Below are positions 1 to 10,702 of a stretch of 64,000 nt of DNA, one piece after another. Source of the stretch: Rutidosis leptorrhynchoides (lineage: Eukaryota; Streptophyta; Magnoliopsida; Asterales; Asteraceae); assembly GCF_046630445.1 (NCBI RefSeq), contig NC_092335.1, forward strand, positions 38,264,001 through 38,328,000, given 5' to 3'. A program made the position numbers and the translations under genes. Under the pieces are notes generated by a model. The model was not told where the DNA came from, did not search any database, and saw only the letters and a program-made list of their open reading frames with translations. Position 1 is the stretch's first letter; every line of letters starts with the position of its first letter.

Positions 1-848
1 ATGAATGATTACTCATATTTTTGTAATTTTATGAGATATTTCATGCTAGTTGCCAAATGATGGTTCCCACATGTGTTAGGTGACTCACATGGGCTGCTAA
101 GAGCTAATCATCGGAGTGTATATACCAATAGTACATACATCTAAAAGCTGTGTATTGTACGAGTACGAATACGGGTGCATACGAGTAGAATTGTTGATGA
201 AACTGAACGAGGATGTAATTGTAAGCATTTTTGTTAAGTAGAAGTATTTTGATAAGTGTATTGAAGTCTTTCAAAAGTGTATGAATACATATTAAAACAC
301 TACATGTATATACATTTTAACTGAGTCGTTAAGTCATCGTTAGTCGTTACATGTAAATGTTGTTTTGAAACCTTTAGGTTAACGATCTTGTTAAATGATG
401 TTAACCCAATGTTTATAATATCAAAAGAGATTTTAAATTATTATATTATCATGATATTATGATGTACGAATATCTCTTAATATGATATATATACATTAAA
501 TGTAGTTACAACGATAATCGTTACATATATGTCTCGTTTCAAAATCATTAAGTTAGTAGTCTTGTTTTTACATATGTAGTTCATTGTTAATATACTTAAT
601 GATATTATTACTTATCATAATATCATGTTAACTATATATATAACCATATATATGTCATCATATAGTTTTTACAAGTTTTAACGTTCGTGAATCACCGGTC
701 AACTTGGGTGGTCAATTGTCTATATGAAACCTATTTCAATTAATCAAGTCTTAACAAGTTTGATTGCTTAACATGTTGGAAACATTTAATCATGTAAATA
801 TCAATCTCAATTAATATATATAAATATGGAAAAGTTCGGTTCACTACA
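1..848 (-). repeat. Element A 3' LTR (partial)
   Basis: On the minus strand it begins TGTAGTGACC (here with one G-to-A type difference in the CCCG) and runs off the window. It is collinear with 9855-10702. Differences include position 113 (C versus T in the other copy), the ATTATT/ATGTTT block near 607, and two bases close to the terminus. Confidence 0.93.
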
Positions 849-886
849 GTACCTACCCGTTAAATAAATTTCGTCCCGAAATTTTA
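849..886 (-). promoter_or_regulatory. Element A polypurine tract (plus-strand primer)
   Basis: Read on the minus strand: the gag-pol stop codon, then TTTCGGGACGAAATTT, then TTTAACGGGTAGGTAC directly against the LTR start TGTAG. The same block precedes the 3' LTRs of E (60706-60740), the copy at 63553-63587 and, with small changes, D (18192-18228). It is not purely purine; the GGGTAGG part abuts the LTR. Confidence 0.75.
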
Positions 887-3800
887 AGCTGTTGAAGGTA
901 TTGATGAATCTTCTGGAAATAGATGCGGGTATTTCTTCTTCATCTGATCTTCATGCTCCCAGGTGAACTCGGGTCCTCTACGAGCATTCCATCGAACCTT
1001 AACAATTGGTATCTTGTTTTTCTTAAGTCTTTTAACCTCACGATCCATTATTTCGACGGGTTCTTCGATGAATTGAAGTTTTTCGTTGATTTGGATTTCA
1101 TCTAATGGAATAGTGAGATCTTCTTTAGCAAAACATTTCTTCAAATTCAATACGTGGAAAGTGTTATGTACAGCCGTGAGTTGTTGAGGTAACTCAAGTC
1201 GGTAAGCTACTGGTCCGACACGATCAATAATCTTGAATGGTCCAATATACCTTGGATTTAATTTCCCTCGTTTACCAAATCGAACAACGCCTTTCCAAGG
1301 TGCAACTTTAAGCATGACCATCTCTCCAATTTCAAATTCTATATCTTTTCTTTTAATGTCAGCGTAGGTCTTTTGTCGACTTTGGGCGGTTTTCAACCGT
1401 TGTTGAATTTGGATGATCTTCTCGGTAGTTTCTTGTATAATCTCCGGACCCGTAATCTGTCTATCCCCCACTTCACTCCAACAAATCAGAGACCTGCACT
1501 TTCTACCATAAAGTGCTTCAAACGGCGCCATCTCAATGCTTGAATGGTAGCTATTGTTGTAGGAAAATTCTGCTAACGGTAGATGTCGATCCCAACTGTT
1601 TCTGAAATCAATAACACATGCTCGTAGCATGTCTTCAAGTGTTTGTATCGTCCTTTCGCTCTGCCCATCAGTTTGTGGATGATAGGCAGTACTCATGTCT
1701 AGACGAGTTCCTAATGCTTGCTGTAATGTCTGCCAGAATCTTGAAATAAATCTGCCATCCCTATCAGAGATAATAGAGATTGGTATTCCATGTCTGGAGA
1801 CGACTTCCTTCAAATACAGTCGTGCTAACTTCTCCATCTTGTCATCTTCTCTTATTGGCAAGAAGTGTGCTGATTTGGTGAGACGATCAACTATTACCCA
1901 AATAGTATCAAAACCACTTGCAGTCCTTGGCAATTTAGTGATGAAATCCATGGTAATGTTTTCCCATTTCCATTCCAGGATTTCGGGTTGTTGAAGTAGA
2001 CCTGATGGTTTCTGATGCTCAGCTTTGACCTTAGAACACGTCAAACATTCTCCTACGTATTTAGCAACATCGGCTTTCATACCCGGCCACCAAAAATGTT
2101 TCTTGAGATCCTTGTACATCTTCCCCGTTCCAGGATGTATTGAGTATCTGGTTTTATGAGCTTCTCTAAGTACCATTTCTCTCATATCTCCAAATTTTGG
2201 TACCCAAATCCTTTCAGCCCTATACCGGGTTCCGTCTTCCCGAATATTAAGATGCTTCTCCGATCCTTTGGGTATTTCATCCTTTAAATTTCCCTCTTTT
2301 AAAACTCCTTGTTGCGCCTCCTTTATTTGAGTAGTAAGGTTATTATGAATCATTATATTCATAGATTTTACTCGAATGGGTTCTCTGTCCTTCCTGCTCA
2401 AGGCATCGGCTACCACATTTGCCTTCCCCGGGTGGTAACGAATCTCAAAGTCGTAATCATTCAACAATTCAATCCACCTACGCTGCCTCATATTCAGGTG
2501 TTTCTGATTAAATATGTGTTGAAGACTTTTGTGGTCGGTATATATAATACTTTTGACCCCATATAAGTAGTGCCTCCAAGTCTTTAATGCAAAAACAACC
2601 GCGCCTAATTCCAAATCATGCGTCGTATAATTTTGTTCGTGAATCTTCAATTGTCTAGACGCATAAGCAATCACCTTCGTTCGTTGCATTAATACACAAC
2701 CGAGACCTTGCTTTGATGCATCACAATAAATCACAAAATTATCATTCCCTTCAGGCAATGACAATATAGGTGCCGTAGTTAGCTTTTTCTTCAATAACTG
2801 AAACGCTTTCTCTTGTTCATCATTCCATTCAAATTTCTTCCCTTTATGCGTTAATGCAGTCAAGGGTTTTGCTATTCTGGAAAAGTCTTGGATGAACCTT
2901 CTGTAGTAACCAGCTAGTCCTAAAAACTGGCGTATGTGTTTCGGAGTTTTCGGGGTTTCCCACTTTTCAACAGTTTCTATCTTTGCCGGATCCACCTTAA
3001 TACCTTCTTTGTTCACTATGTGACCGAGGAATTGAACTTCTTCCAACCAAAATGCACACTTTGAAAACTTAGCGTACAATTCTTCCTTCCTCAATACTTC
3101 TAACACCTTTCTCAAATGTTCACCATGTTCTTGGTCATTCTTTGAGTAAATAAGTATGTCATCAATGAAAACAATGACAAACTTGTCAAGGTATGGTCCA
3201 CACACTCGGTTCATAAGGTCCATGAACACAGCTGGTGTATTAGTTAAACCAAATGGCATGACCATAAACTCGTAATGACCGTAACGTGTTCTGAAAGTAG
3301 TCTTTGGAATATCATCTTCTTTCACCCGCATTTGATGATACCCGGAACGTAAGTCAATCTTTGAATAAACAGACGAGCCTTGTAGTTGATCAAATAAGTC
3401 GTCGATTCTCGGTAGTGGGTAGCGGTTCTTGATGGTAAGTTTGTTCAACTCTCGGTAGTCGATACACAACCTGAATGTACCATCTTTCTTCTTGACAAAC
3501 AAAACAGGAGCTCCCCACGGTGATGTGCTTGGTCGAATGAAACCACGCTCTAAAAGTTCTTGTAATTGGCTTTGCAGTTCTTTCATCTCGCTGGGTGCGA
3601 GTCTGTAAGGAGCACGAGCTATTGGTGCAGCTCCTGGTACAAGATCTATTTGAAATTCAACGGATCGATGTGGGGGTAATCCCGGTAATTCTTTCGGAAA
3701 TACATCGGGAAATTCTTTTGCAATGGGAACATCATTGATGCTCTTTTCTTCAGTTTGTACTTTCTCGACGTGTGCTAGAACAGCATAGCAACCTTTTCTT

Positions 3801-4599
3801 ATTAGTTTTTGTGCCTTCAAATTACTAATAAGATGTAGCTTCGTGTTGCCCTTTTCTCCGTACACCATTAAGGGTTTTCCTTTTTCTCGTATAATGCGAA
3901 TTGCATTTTTGTAACAGACGATCTCTGCTTTCACTTCTTTCAACCAGTCCATACCGATTATCACATCAAAACTCCCTAACTCTACTGGTATCAAATCAAT
4001 CTTAAATGTTTCGCTAACCAGCTTAATTTCTCGATTTCGACATATATTATCTGCTGAAATTAATTTACCATTTGCTAATTCGAGTAAAAATTTACTATCC
4101 AAAGGCGTCAATGGACAACTTAATTTAGCACAAAAATCTCTACTCATATAGCTTCTATCCGCACCCGAATCAAATAAAACGTAAGCAGATTTATTGTCAA
4201 TAAGAAACGTACCCGTAACAAGCTCCGGGTCTTCCTGTGCCTCTGCCGCATTAATATTGAAAACTCTTCCGCGGCCTTGTCCATTCGTGTTCTCCTGGTT
4301 CGGGCAATTTCTAATAATGTGGCCCGGTTTTCCACATTTATAACAAACTACATTGGCATAACTTGCTCCGACACTACTTGCTCCGCCATTACTCGTTCCG
4401 ACACCATTTGTTCCTTTCGTTCTATTAACCCCTGGTCCATAGACCTCACACTTCGCCGCGCTATGACCATTTCTTTTACACTTGTTGCAAAATTTGGTGC
4501 AGAACCCCGAGTGATTCTTTTCACACCTTTGGCATAGCTGCTTCTGATTGTTGTTGTTGTTGCGGTTATTATTGTTGTTGGGATGATTGTTGTAGTTGC

Positions 4600-4633
<34 letters not shown>

Positions 4634-5467
4634 GGGCCGTTTGTTGCAGTTGCGATTGATGTTGCGATTGTTGGGATAATTGTTGCGATTATTGTTGTAA
4701 TTGCTGTTGTTGTTGTATTGGTGATTCTTATCACCGTTTTCCTCCCACTTTCTTTTGACTTGCTTCACATTGGCCTCTTCAGCAGTCTGTTCTTTAATTC
4801 TTACTTCAATCTGGTTCACTAGTTTGTGAGCCATTCTACATGCCTGTTGTATGGAGGCGGGCTCGTGTGAACTTATATCTTCTTGGATTCTTTCCGGTAA
4901 TCCTTTCACAAATGCGTCGATCTTCTCTTCCTCATCTTCGAATGCTCCCGGACACAATAGGCACAATTCTGTGAATCGTCTTTCGTACGTGGTAATATCA
5001 AATCCTTGGGTTCGTAACCCTCTAAGTTCTGTCTTGAGCTTATTGACCTCGGTTCTGGGACGGTACTTCTCGTTCATCAAGTGCTTGAATGCTGACCACG
5101 GTAGTGCGTACGCATCGTCTTGTCCCACTTGCTCTAGATAGGTATTCCACCATGTTAACGCAGAACCTGTGAAGGTATGCGTAGCGTACTTCACTTTGTC
5201 CTCTTCAGTACACTTACTTATGGCAAACACCGATTCGACCTTCTCGGTCCACCGTTTCAATCCGATCGGTCCTTCGGTTCCATCAAATTCCAAAGGTTTG
5301 CAGGCAGTGAATTCTTTGTAGGTGCATCCTACACGATTTCCTGTACTGCTAGATCCAAGGTTATTGTTGGTATGTAGCGCAGCCTGTACTGCGGCTATGT
5401 TTGAAGCTAGAAAAGTACGGAATTCCTCTTCATTCATATTCACGGTGTGTCGAGTAGTCGGTGCCAT
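884..5467 (-). CDS. Gag-pol polyprotein of element A (Tekay-type chromovirus), intact
   Basis: One open frame. The ATG at 5467 (protein starting [10 protein letters not shown]) is preferred over the upstream in-frame start at 5503, because element E starts at the same place. Counting residues from 5503: gag capsid region about 60-235; Asn-rich linker 262-319; CCHC-type knuckles near 324-352 and at 387-400 ([14 protein letters not shown]); protease DSGA 445-448; reverse transcriptase 610-850 with FIDD at 779-782; RNase H about 920-1040 with TDH 989-991; integrase H2C2 zinc site H1116, H1123, C1153, C1156; catalytic D1186, D1247, E1283 with the expected 35-residue spacing; GPF module about 1418-1440; chromodomain 1477-1530. 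No stop or frameshift and all catalytic residues present, so it could be functional. The products would copy the element in cytoplasmic particles and insert it in the nucleus, with the chromodomain probably guiding it to chromatin marks. Confidence 0.95.
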
Positions 5468-5600
5468 TTCCTTCAAAATAGTCAAATGGAACAAGTTAAT
5501 CATACAGAATATTAAGAGTAGTTAATAGTATTTCGTAGCATAATATGAACTCATTTATAAAAGCTTTTTCTTCATATTAGCGTTTTATAAGTTTAAATTC

Positions 5601-5619
5601 GGGTAGTACCTACCCTTTA
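5601..5619 (-). promoter_or_regulatory. Internal polypurine-tract-like motif, element A
   Basis: On the minus strand this reads AAAGGGTAGGTACTACCC. It repeats the core of the 3' polypurine tract (AACGGGTAGGTAC) and forms a short inverted repeat. It lies between the F-box gene and gag. Equivalent motifs are at 56013-56032 (E) and 15361-15382 (D). A second plus-strand priming site is one reading; a leftover of LTR-adjacent sequence is another. Confidence 0.4.
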
Positions 5620-5808
5620 AGTTCATACTTAGTAGCTAATATACAATTCAACTACTACAATTCTATATGAAAAACTGATTATAATAATATTTCGCGTTCA
5701 AACTTTTATACAATATTTTACAAACTTACAATACCGCTTATTTTACATAAAGCATGAAATATAGCACACAATAACTTTGATACAAGATAGTTGTGAAGAT
5801 AATTCTAG

Positions 5809-6492
5809 CTAGTACACAAGTCGTTCAGCAAAGGCAATAAAGACACGTAATTCATACGTCCAGAAACAAGTCATGCATTCTGGTTTTACTAGGACTACTT
5901 CCCATCCTTGGTCTTGTGCAACATAACCGTTATGGCCGTTGATAAGACAGCGTGTTGTAACGTCGTCAAAGGGACGAGGGTTACGTAATGTCCAACAGTC
6001 CCGTAACAATCTAAAAACCTCATTTCTTACTCCAATTACCGACTCCGTCACTTGTGGGAACGTTTTGTTTAATAGTTGTAGCCCGATGTTCTTGTTCTCA
6101 CTTTGGTGAGAAGCAAACATTACTAATCCGTAAGCATAACATGCTTCTTTATGTTGCATGTTAGCCGCTTTTTCTAAATCACGAAGTCCAATATTCGGAT
6201 ATATTGAGTCAAAATAATTTCTTAACCCGTTGCGTAAAATAGCATTTGGGTTCCCCGCAATATATGCGTCAAAGTAAACACATCGTAACTTATGGGTTTC
6301 CCAATGTGATATCCCCCATCTTTCAAACGAAAGTCTCTTATAAACCAAGACATTCTTGGAACGTTCTTCGAATGTCTTACAAACTGATCTCGCCTTAAAT
6401 AGTTGTGCCGAAGAATTCTGACCGACTCTAGACAAGATTTCATCAATCATGTCTCCGGGTAGGTCTCTTAAAATATTGGGTTGTCTATCCAT
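5809..6492 (-). CDS. F-box-like protein encoded in element A
   Basis: A 227-residue open frame between the acidic gene and gag of a retrotransposon. Residues about 8-50 look like an F-box: LPGDMIDEILSRV, a conserved Cys near the middle, then VYKRLSF. Residues 75-150 have spaced small/aromatic motifs (AGNPNAILRNGL, then HKEACYAYGL) like Sel1-type repeats. The C-terminus has CMTCFWTYELRVF. This order recalls the plant At2g35280-like F-box family (from memory, not searched). F-box proteins bind SKP1 and choose targets for SCF ubiquitin ligases; a similar role here is inference. The frame is intact and a homologue with one stop lies in the same place in E (55134-55826). A 3' splice-site-like TATTTTACAG ends 14 bases before the ATG, so it may be made from a spliced RNA. 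Confidence 0.8.
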   Translation of the reverse strand: MDRQPNILRDLPGDMIDEILSRVGQNSSAQLFKARSVCKTFEERSKNVLVYKRLSFERWGISHWETHKLRCVYFDAYIAGNPNAILRNGLRNYFDSIYPNIGLRDLEKAANMQHKEACYAYGLVMFASHQSENKNIGLQLLNKTFPQVTESVIGVRNEVFRLLRDCWTLRNPRPFDDVTTRCLINGHNGYVAQDQGWEVVLVKPECMTCFWTYELRVFIAFAERLVY

Positions 6493-6506
6493 TTTGTGTT
6501 TTTATA

Positions 6507-6520
6507 CTGTAAAATAGACA
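6507..6520 (-). promoter_or_regulatory. Candidate 3' splice site before the F-box gene of element A
   Basis: On the minus strand TGTCTATTTTACAG, a pyrimidine-rich run ending in AG, lies 14 bases upstream of the ATG. The same motif precedes the F-box pseudogene of E (AG at 55120-55121). The donor is not identified; the LTR or leader could supply it. Confidence 0.4.
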
Positions 6521-6629
6521 AGAGTTAGATTCAAAAAAAAATTACTTATTAATACAAGCAATTTTTACATATATCATAAAGCATAAGCACACTATATTAC
6601 ATATATTACACCACACGAATACAACTATC

Positions 6630-7244
6630 TTATTCCGACTCGCTTGTTTCTTCTTCTTCGGTTTTGGTTCGTTTTGCCAAGTTTCTAGGGATATATGATG
6701 TTCCCCTAATACGAGCCGTCGTTATCCACATTGGTTTAGAAAAACCTGGTGGTTTAGAGGTTCCCGGGTCATTGTTACAACTTAAGGACTTCGGGGGTTG
6801 ACGATACATATAAAGTTCATCGGGGTTGGAATTAGATTTCTCTATTTTTATGCCCTTTCCCTTATTATTTTCTTTTGCCTTTTTAAATTCAGTTGGGGTA
6901 ATTTCTATAACATCATCGGAATTCTCGTCGGAATCCGATTCATCGGAGAATTGGTAATCCTCCCAATATTTTGCTTCCTTGGCGGAAACACCATTGACCA
7001 TAATTAACCTTCGTCGGTTGGTTGAGGATTCTCTTTTACTTAACCGTTTTATTATTTCCCCCACCGGTTCTATTTCTTCTTCCGGTTCCGATTCTTCTTC
7101 CGGTTCCGATTCTTCTTCCGGTTCCGACTCCTCTTCCGGTTCCTCTTCGGGAACTTGTGAATCAGTCCACGAATCATTCCAATTTACATTTAACTCTTCA
7201 TTATTATTAGGTGAGTCAATGGGACTTGTTCTAGAGGTAGACAT
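6630..7244 (-). CDS. Acidic repeat protein encoded in element A (function unknown)
   Basis: A 204-residue open frame, the first gene after the primer site in element order. The start MSTSRTSP is shared with the copy in E. Residues about 31-60 are a tandem Glu/Pro/Ser run (units of SEPEEE, encoded by an 18-base repeat around 7075-7140). The middle has an Asp/Ser/Glu-rich stretch. The last 40 residues are basic then acidic (LAKRTK followed by EEEETSESE). No known domain recognised and no transmembrane segment. It is probably disordered. The frame is intact here but has a nonsense codon in E. It might be an accessory or nucleic-acid/chromatin-interacting protein; this is a guess from composition. 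Confidence 0.6.
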   Translation of the reverse strand: MSTSRTSPIDSPNNNEELNVNWNDSWTDSQVPEEEPEEESEPEEESEPEEESEPEEEIEPVGEIIKRLSKRESSTNRRRLIMVNGVSAKEAKYWEDYQFSDESDSDENSDDVIEITPTEFKKAKENNKGKGIKIEKSNSNPDELYMYRQPPKSLSCNNDPGTSKPPGFSKPMWITTARIRGTSYIPRNLAKRTKTEEEETSESE

Positions 7245-7430
7245 CTATCACATAATATCAAACACGTTAAGAGATTAATATATCACATAATATTCATATG
7301 TTAAAAATATATAGTTTCTAACAAAAATGTTAAGCAATCATTTTTAAAGAAAACACGATCGAAGTCCAGACTCACTAATGCATCCTAACAAACTCGATAA
7401 GACACACTAATGCAAATTTTCTGGTTCTCT

Positions 7431-7453
7431 AAGACCAACGCTCGGATACCAAC
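7431..7453 (-). other. Element A primer binding site (initiator-Met tRNA type)
   Basis: Directly inside the 5' LTR the minus strand reads TTGGTATCCGAGCGTTGG. It resembles the usual plant initiator-Met site TGGTATCAGAGC, which is present intact in element D (14153-14164), with one or two changes. Confidence 0.75.
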
Positions 7454-10400
7454 TGAAATGTCCCGTTCTTATTGATTAAAAACGTTCCATATTAATTGAT
7501 TTCGTTGCGAGGTTTTGACCTCTATATGAGACGTTTTTCAAAGACTGCATTCATTTTAAAACAAACCATAACCTTTGTTTCATCAATAAAGGTTTAAAAA
7601 GCTTTACGTAGATTATCAAATAATGATAATCTAAAATATCCTGTTTACACACGACCATTACATAATGGTTTACAATACAAATATGTTACAACAAAATAAG
7701 TTTCTTGAATGCAGTTTTTACACAATATCATACAAGCATGGACTCCAAATCTCATCCTTATTTAAGTATGCGACAGCGGAAGCTCTTAATAATCACCTGA
7801 GAATAAACATGCTTAAAACGTCAACAAAAATGTTGGTGAGTTATAGGTTTAACCTATATATATCAAATCATAATAATAGACCACAAGATTTCATATTTCA
7901 ATACACATCCCATACATAGAGATAAAAATCATTCATATGGTGAACACCTGGTAACCGACATTAACAAGATGCATATATAAGAATATCCCCATCATTCCGG
8001 GACACCCTTCGGATATGATATAAATTTCGAAGTACTAAAGCATCCGGTACTTTGGATGGGGTTTGTTAGGCCCAATAGATCTATCTTTAGGATTCGCGTC
8101 AATTAGGGTGTCTGTTCCCTAATTCATAGATTACCAGACTTAATAAAAAGGGGCATATTCGATTTCGATAATTCAACCATAGAATGTAGTTTCACGTACT
8201 TGTGTCTATTTTGTAAATCATTTATAAAACCTGCATGTATTCTCATCCCAAAAATATTTGATTTTAAAAGTGGGACTATAACTCACTTTCACTGATTTTT
8301 ACTTCGTCGGGAAGTAAGACTTGGCCACTGGTTGATTCACGAACCTATAACAATATATACATATATATCAAAGTATGTTCAAAATATATTTACAACACTT
8401 TTAATATATTTTGATGTTTTAAGTTTATTAAGTCAGCTGTCCTCGTTAGTAACCTACAACTAGTTGTCCACAGTTAGATGTACAGAAATAAATCGATAAA
8501 TATTATCTTGAATCAATCCACGACCCAGTGTATACGTATCTCAGTATTGATCACAACTCAAACTATATATATTTTGGAATCAACCTCAACCCTGTATAGC
8601 TAACTCCAACATTCACATATAGAGTGTCTATGGTTGTTCCGAAATATATATAGATGTGTCGACATGATAGGTCGAAACATTGTATACGTGTCTATGTTAT
8701 CTCAAGATTACATAATATACAATACAAGTTGATTAAGTTATGGTTGGAATAGATTTGTTACCAATTTTCACGTAGCTAAAATGAGAAAAATTATCCAATC
8801 TTGTTTTACCCATAACTTCTTCATTTTAAATCCGTTTTGAGTGAATCAAATTGCTATGGTTTCATATTGAACTCTATTTTATGAATCTAAACAGAAAAAG
8901 TATAGGTTTATAGTCGGAAAAATAAGTTACAAGTCGTTTTTGTAAAGGTAGTCATTTCAGTCGAAAGAACGACGTCTAGATGACCATTTTAGAAAACATA
9001 CTTCCACTTTGAGTTTAACCATAATTTTTGGATATAGTTTCATGTTCATAATAAAAATCATTTTCTCAGAATAACAACTTTTAAATCAAAGTTTATCATA
9101 GTTTTTAATTAACTAACCCAAAACAGCCCGCGGTGTTACTACGACGGCGTAAATCCGGTTTACGGTGTTTTTCGTGTTTCCAGGTTTTAAATCATTAAGT
9201 TAGCATATCATATAGATATAGAACATATGTTTAGTTGATTTTAAAAGTCAAGTTAGAAGGATTAACTTTTGTTTGCGAACAAGTTTAGAAGTAACTAAAC
9301 TATGTTCTAGTGATTACAAGTTTAAACCTTCGAATAAGATAGCTTTATATGTATGAATCGAATGATGTTATGAACATCATTACTACCTTAAGTTCCTTGG
9401 ATAAACCTACTGAAAAAGAGAAAAATGGATCTAGCTTCAACGGATCCTTGGATGGCTCGAAGTTCTTGAAGCAGAATCATGACACGAAAACAAGTTCAAG
9501 TAAGATCATCACTTGAAATAAGATTGTTATAGTTATAGAAATTGAACCAAAGTTTGAATATGATTATTACCTTGTATTAGAATGATAACCTACTGTAAGA
9601 AACAAAGATTTCTTGAGGTTGGATGATCACCTTACAAGATTGGAAGTGAGCTAGCAAACTTGAAAGTATTCTTGATTTTATGTAACTAGAACTTGTAAAA
9701 TATATGAAGAACACTTAGAACTTGAAGATAGAACTTGAGAGAGATCAATTAGATGAAGAAAATTGAAGAATGAAAGTATTTGTAGGTGTTTTTGGTCGTT
9801 GGTGTATGGATTAGATATAAAGGATATGTAATTTTGTTTTCATGTAAATAAGTCATGAATGATTACTCATATTTTTGTAATTTTATGAGATATTTCATGC
9901 TAGTTGCCAAATGATGGTTCCCACATGTGTTAGGTGACTCACATGGGCTGCTAAGAGCTAATCATTGGAGTGTATATACCAATAGTACATACATCTAAAA
10001 GCTGTGTATTGTACGAGTACGAATACGGGTGCATACGAGTAGAATTGTTGATGAAACTGAACGAGGATGTAATTGTAAGCATTTTTGTTAAGTAGAAGTA
10101 TTTTGATAAGTGTATTGAAGTCTTTCAAAAGTGTATGAATACATATTAAAACACTACATGTATATACATTTTAACTGAGTCGTTAAGTCATCGTTAGTCG
10201 TTACATGTAAATGTTGTTTTGAAACCTTTAGGTTAACGATCTTGTTAAATGTTGTTAACCCAATGTTTATAATATCAAAAGAGATTTTAAATTATTATAT
10301 TATCATGATATTATGATGTACGAATATCTCTTAATATGATATATATACATTAAATGTAGTTACAACGATAATCGTTACATATATGTCTCGTTTCAAAATC

Positions 10401-10702
10401 ATTAAGTTAGTAGTCTTGTTTTTACATATGTAGTTCATTGTTAATATACTTAATGATATGTTTACTTATCATAATATCATGTTAACTATATATATAACCA
10501 TATATATGTCATCATATAGTTTTTACAAGTTTTAACGTTCGTGAATCACCGGTCAACTTGGGTGGTCAATTGTCTATATGAAACCTATTTCAATTAATCA
10601 AGTCTTAACAAGTTTGATTGCTTAACATGTTGGAAACATTTAATCATGTAAATATCAATCTCAATTAATATATATAAACATGGAAAAGTTCGGGTCACTA
10701 CA
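7454..10702 (-). repeat. Element A 5' LTR (complete, 3249 bp)
   Basis: On the minus strand it begins TGTAGTGACCCGAAC and ends AACGGGACATTTCA, with the standard TG...CA termini. It is followed by the primer site and is homologous along its length to E's LTR 50954-54205. A TATA-like TTTATATCTA lies on the minus strand at about 9812-9821, and a pyrimidine-rich run ending in CAG (TTTTTCAGTAGG) near 9409-9420 suggests a spliced leader. Short antisense frames inside are treated as chance. Confidence 0.94.

Larger units (their letters stand above)
1..10702 (-). mobile_element. Element A: Tekay/Del-like chromovirus with two extra pre-gag genes
   Basis: LTR retrotransposon read on the minus strand. 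In element order: 5' LTR (10702-7454), primer site (7453-7431), acidic protein gene, F-box-like gene, an internal polypurine-like motif, gag-pol, polypurine tract (886-849) and 3' LTR (848-1, cut by the window edge). The chromodomain at the end of pol and the LTRs of over 3 kb point to the Tekay/Del chromovirus clade (recalled family knowledge). The visible 848 bases of the left LTR match 9855-10702 without length change and with about six hand-counted differences, so the insertion is fairly young. It interrupts the gag gene of element B at 10702/10703. The target duplication cannot be checked because the left end is outside the window. Confidence 0.93.

Noticed and set aside
4277-4822. Val-rich and Thr-rich frames opposite or shifted to gag
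   Set aside because: Shadows of the Asn-repeat coding sequence in other frames.
6979-7278. Ser-rich frame (SSSGSD repeats) opposite the acidic gene
   Set aside because: Complement of the Glu/Pro repeat; it is broken and shifted in E, whereas the acidic frame is conserved in both ends.
7665-7919. 84-codon frame in A's LTR, conserved at 53740-53994 in E
   Set aside because: Antisense to the element and explained by LTR similarity; it has no domain or start signal.
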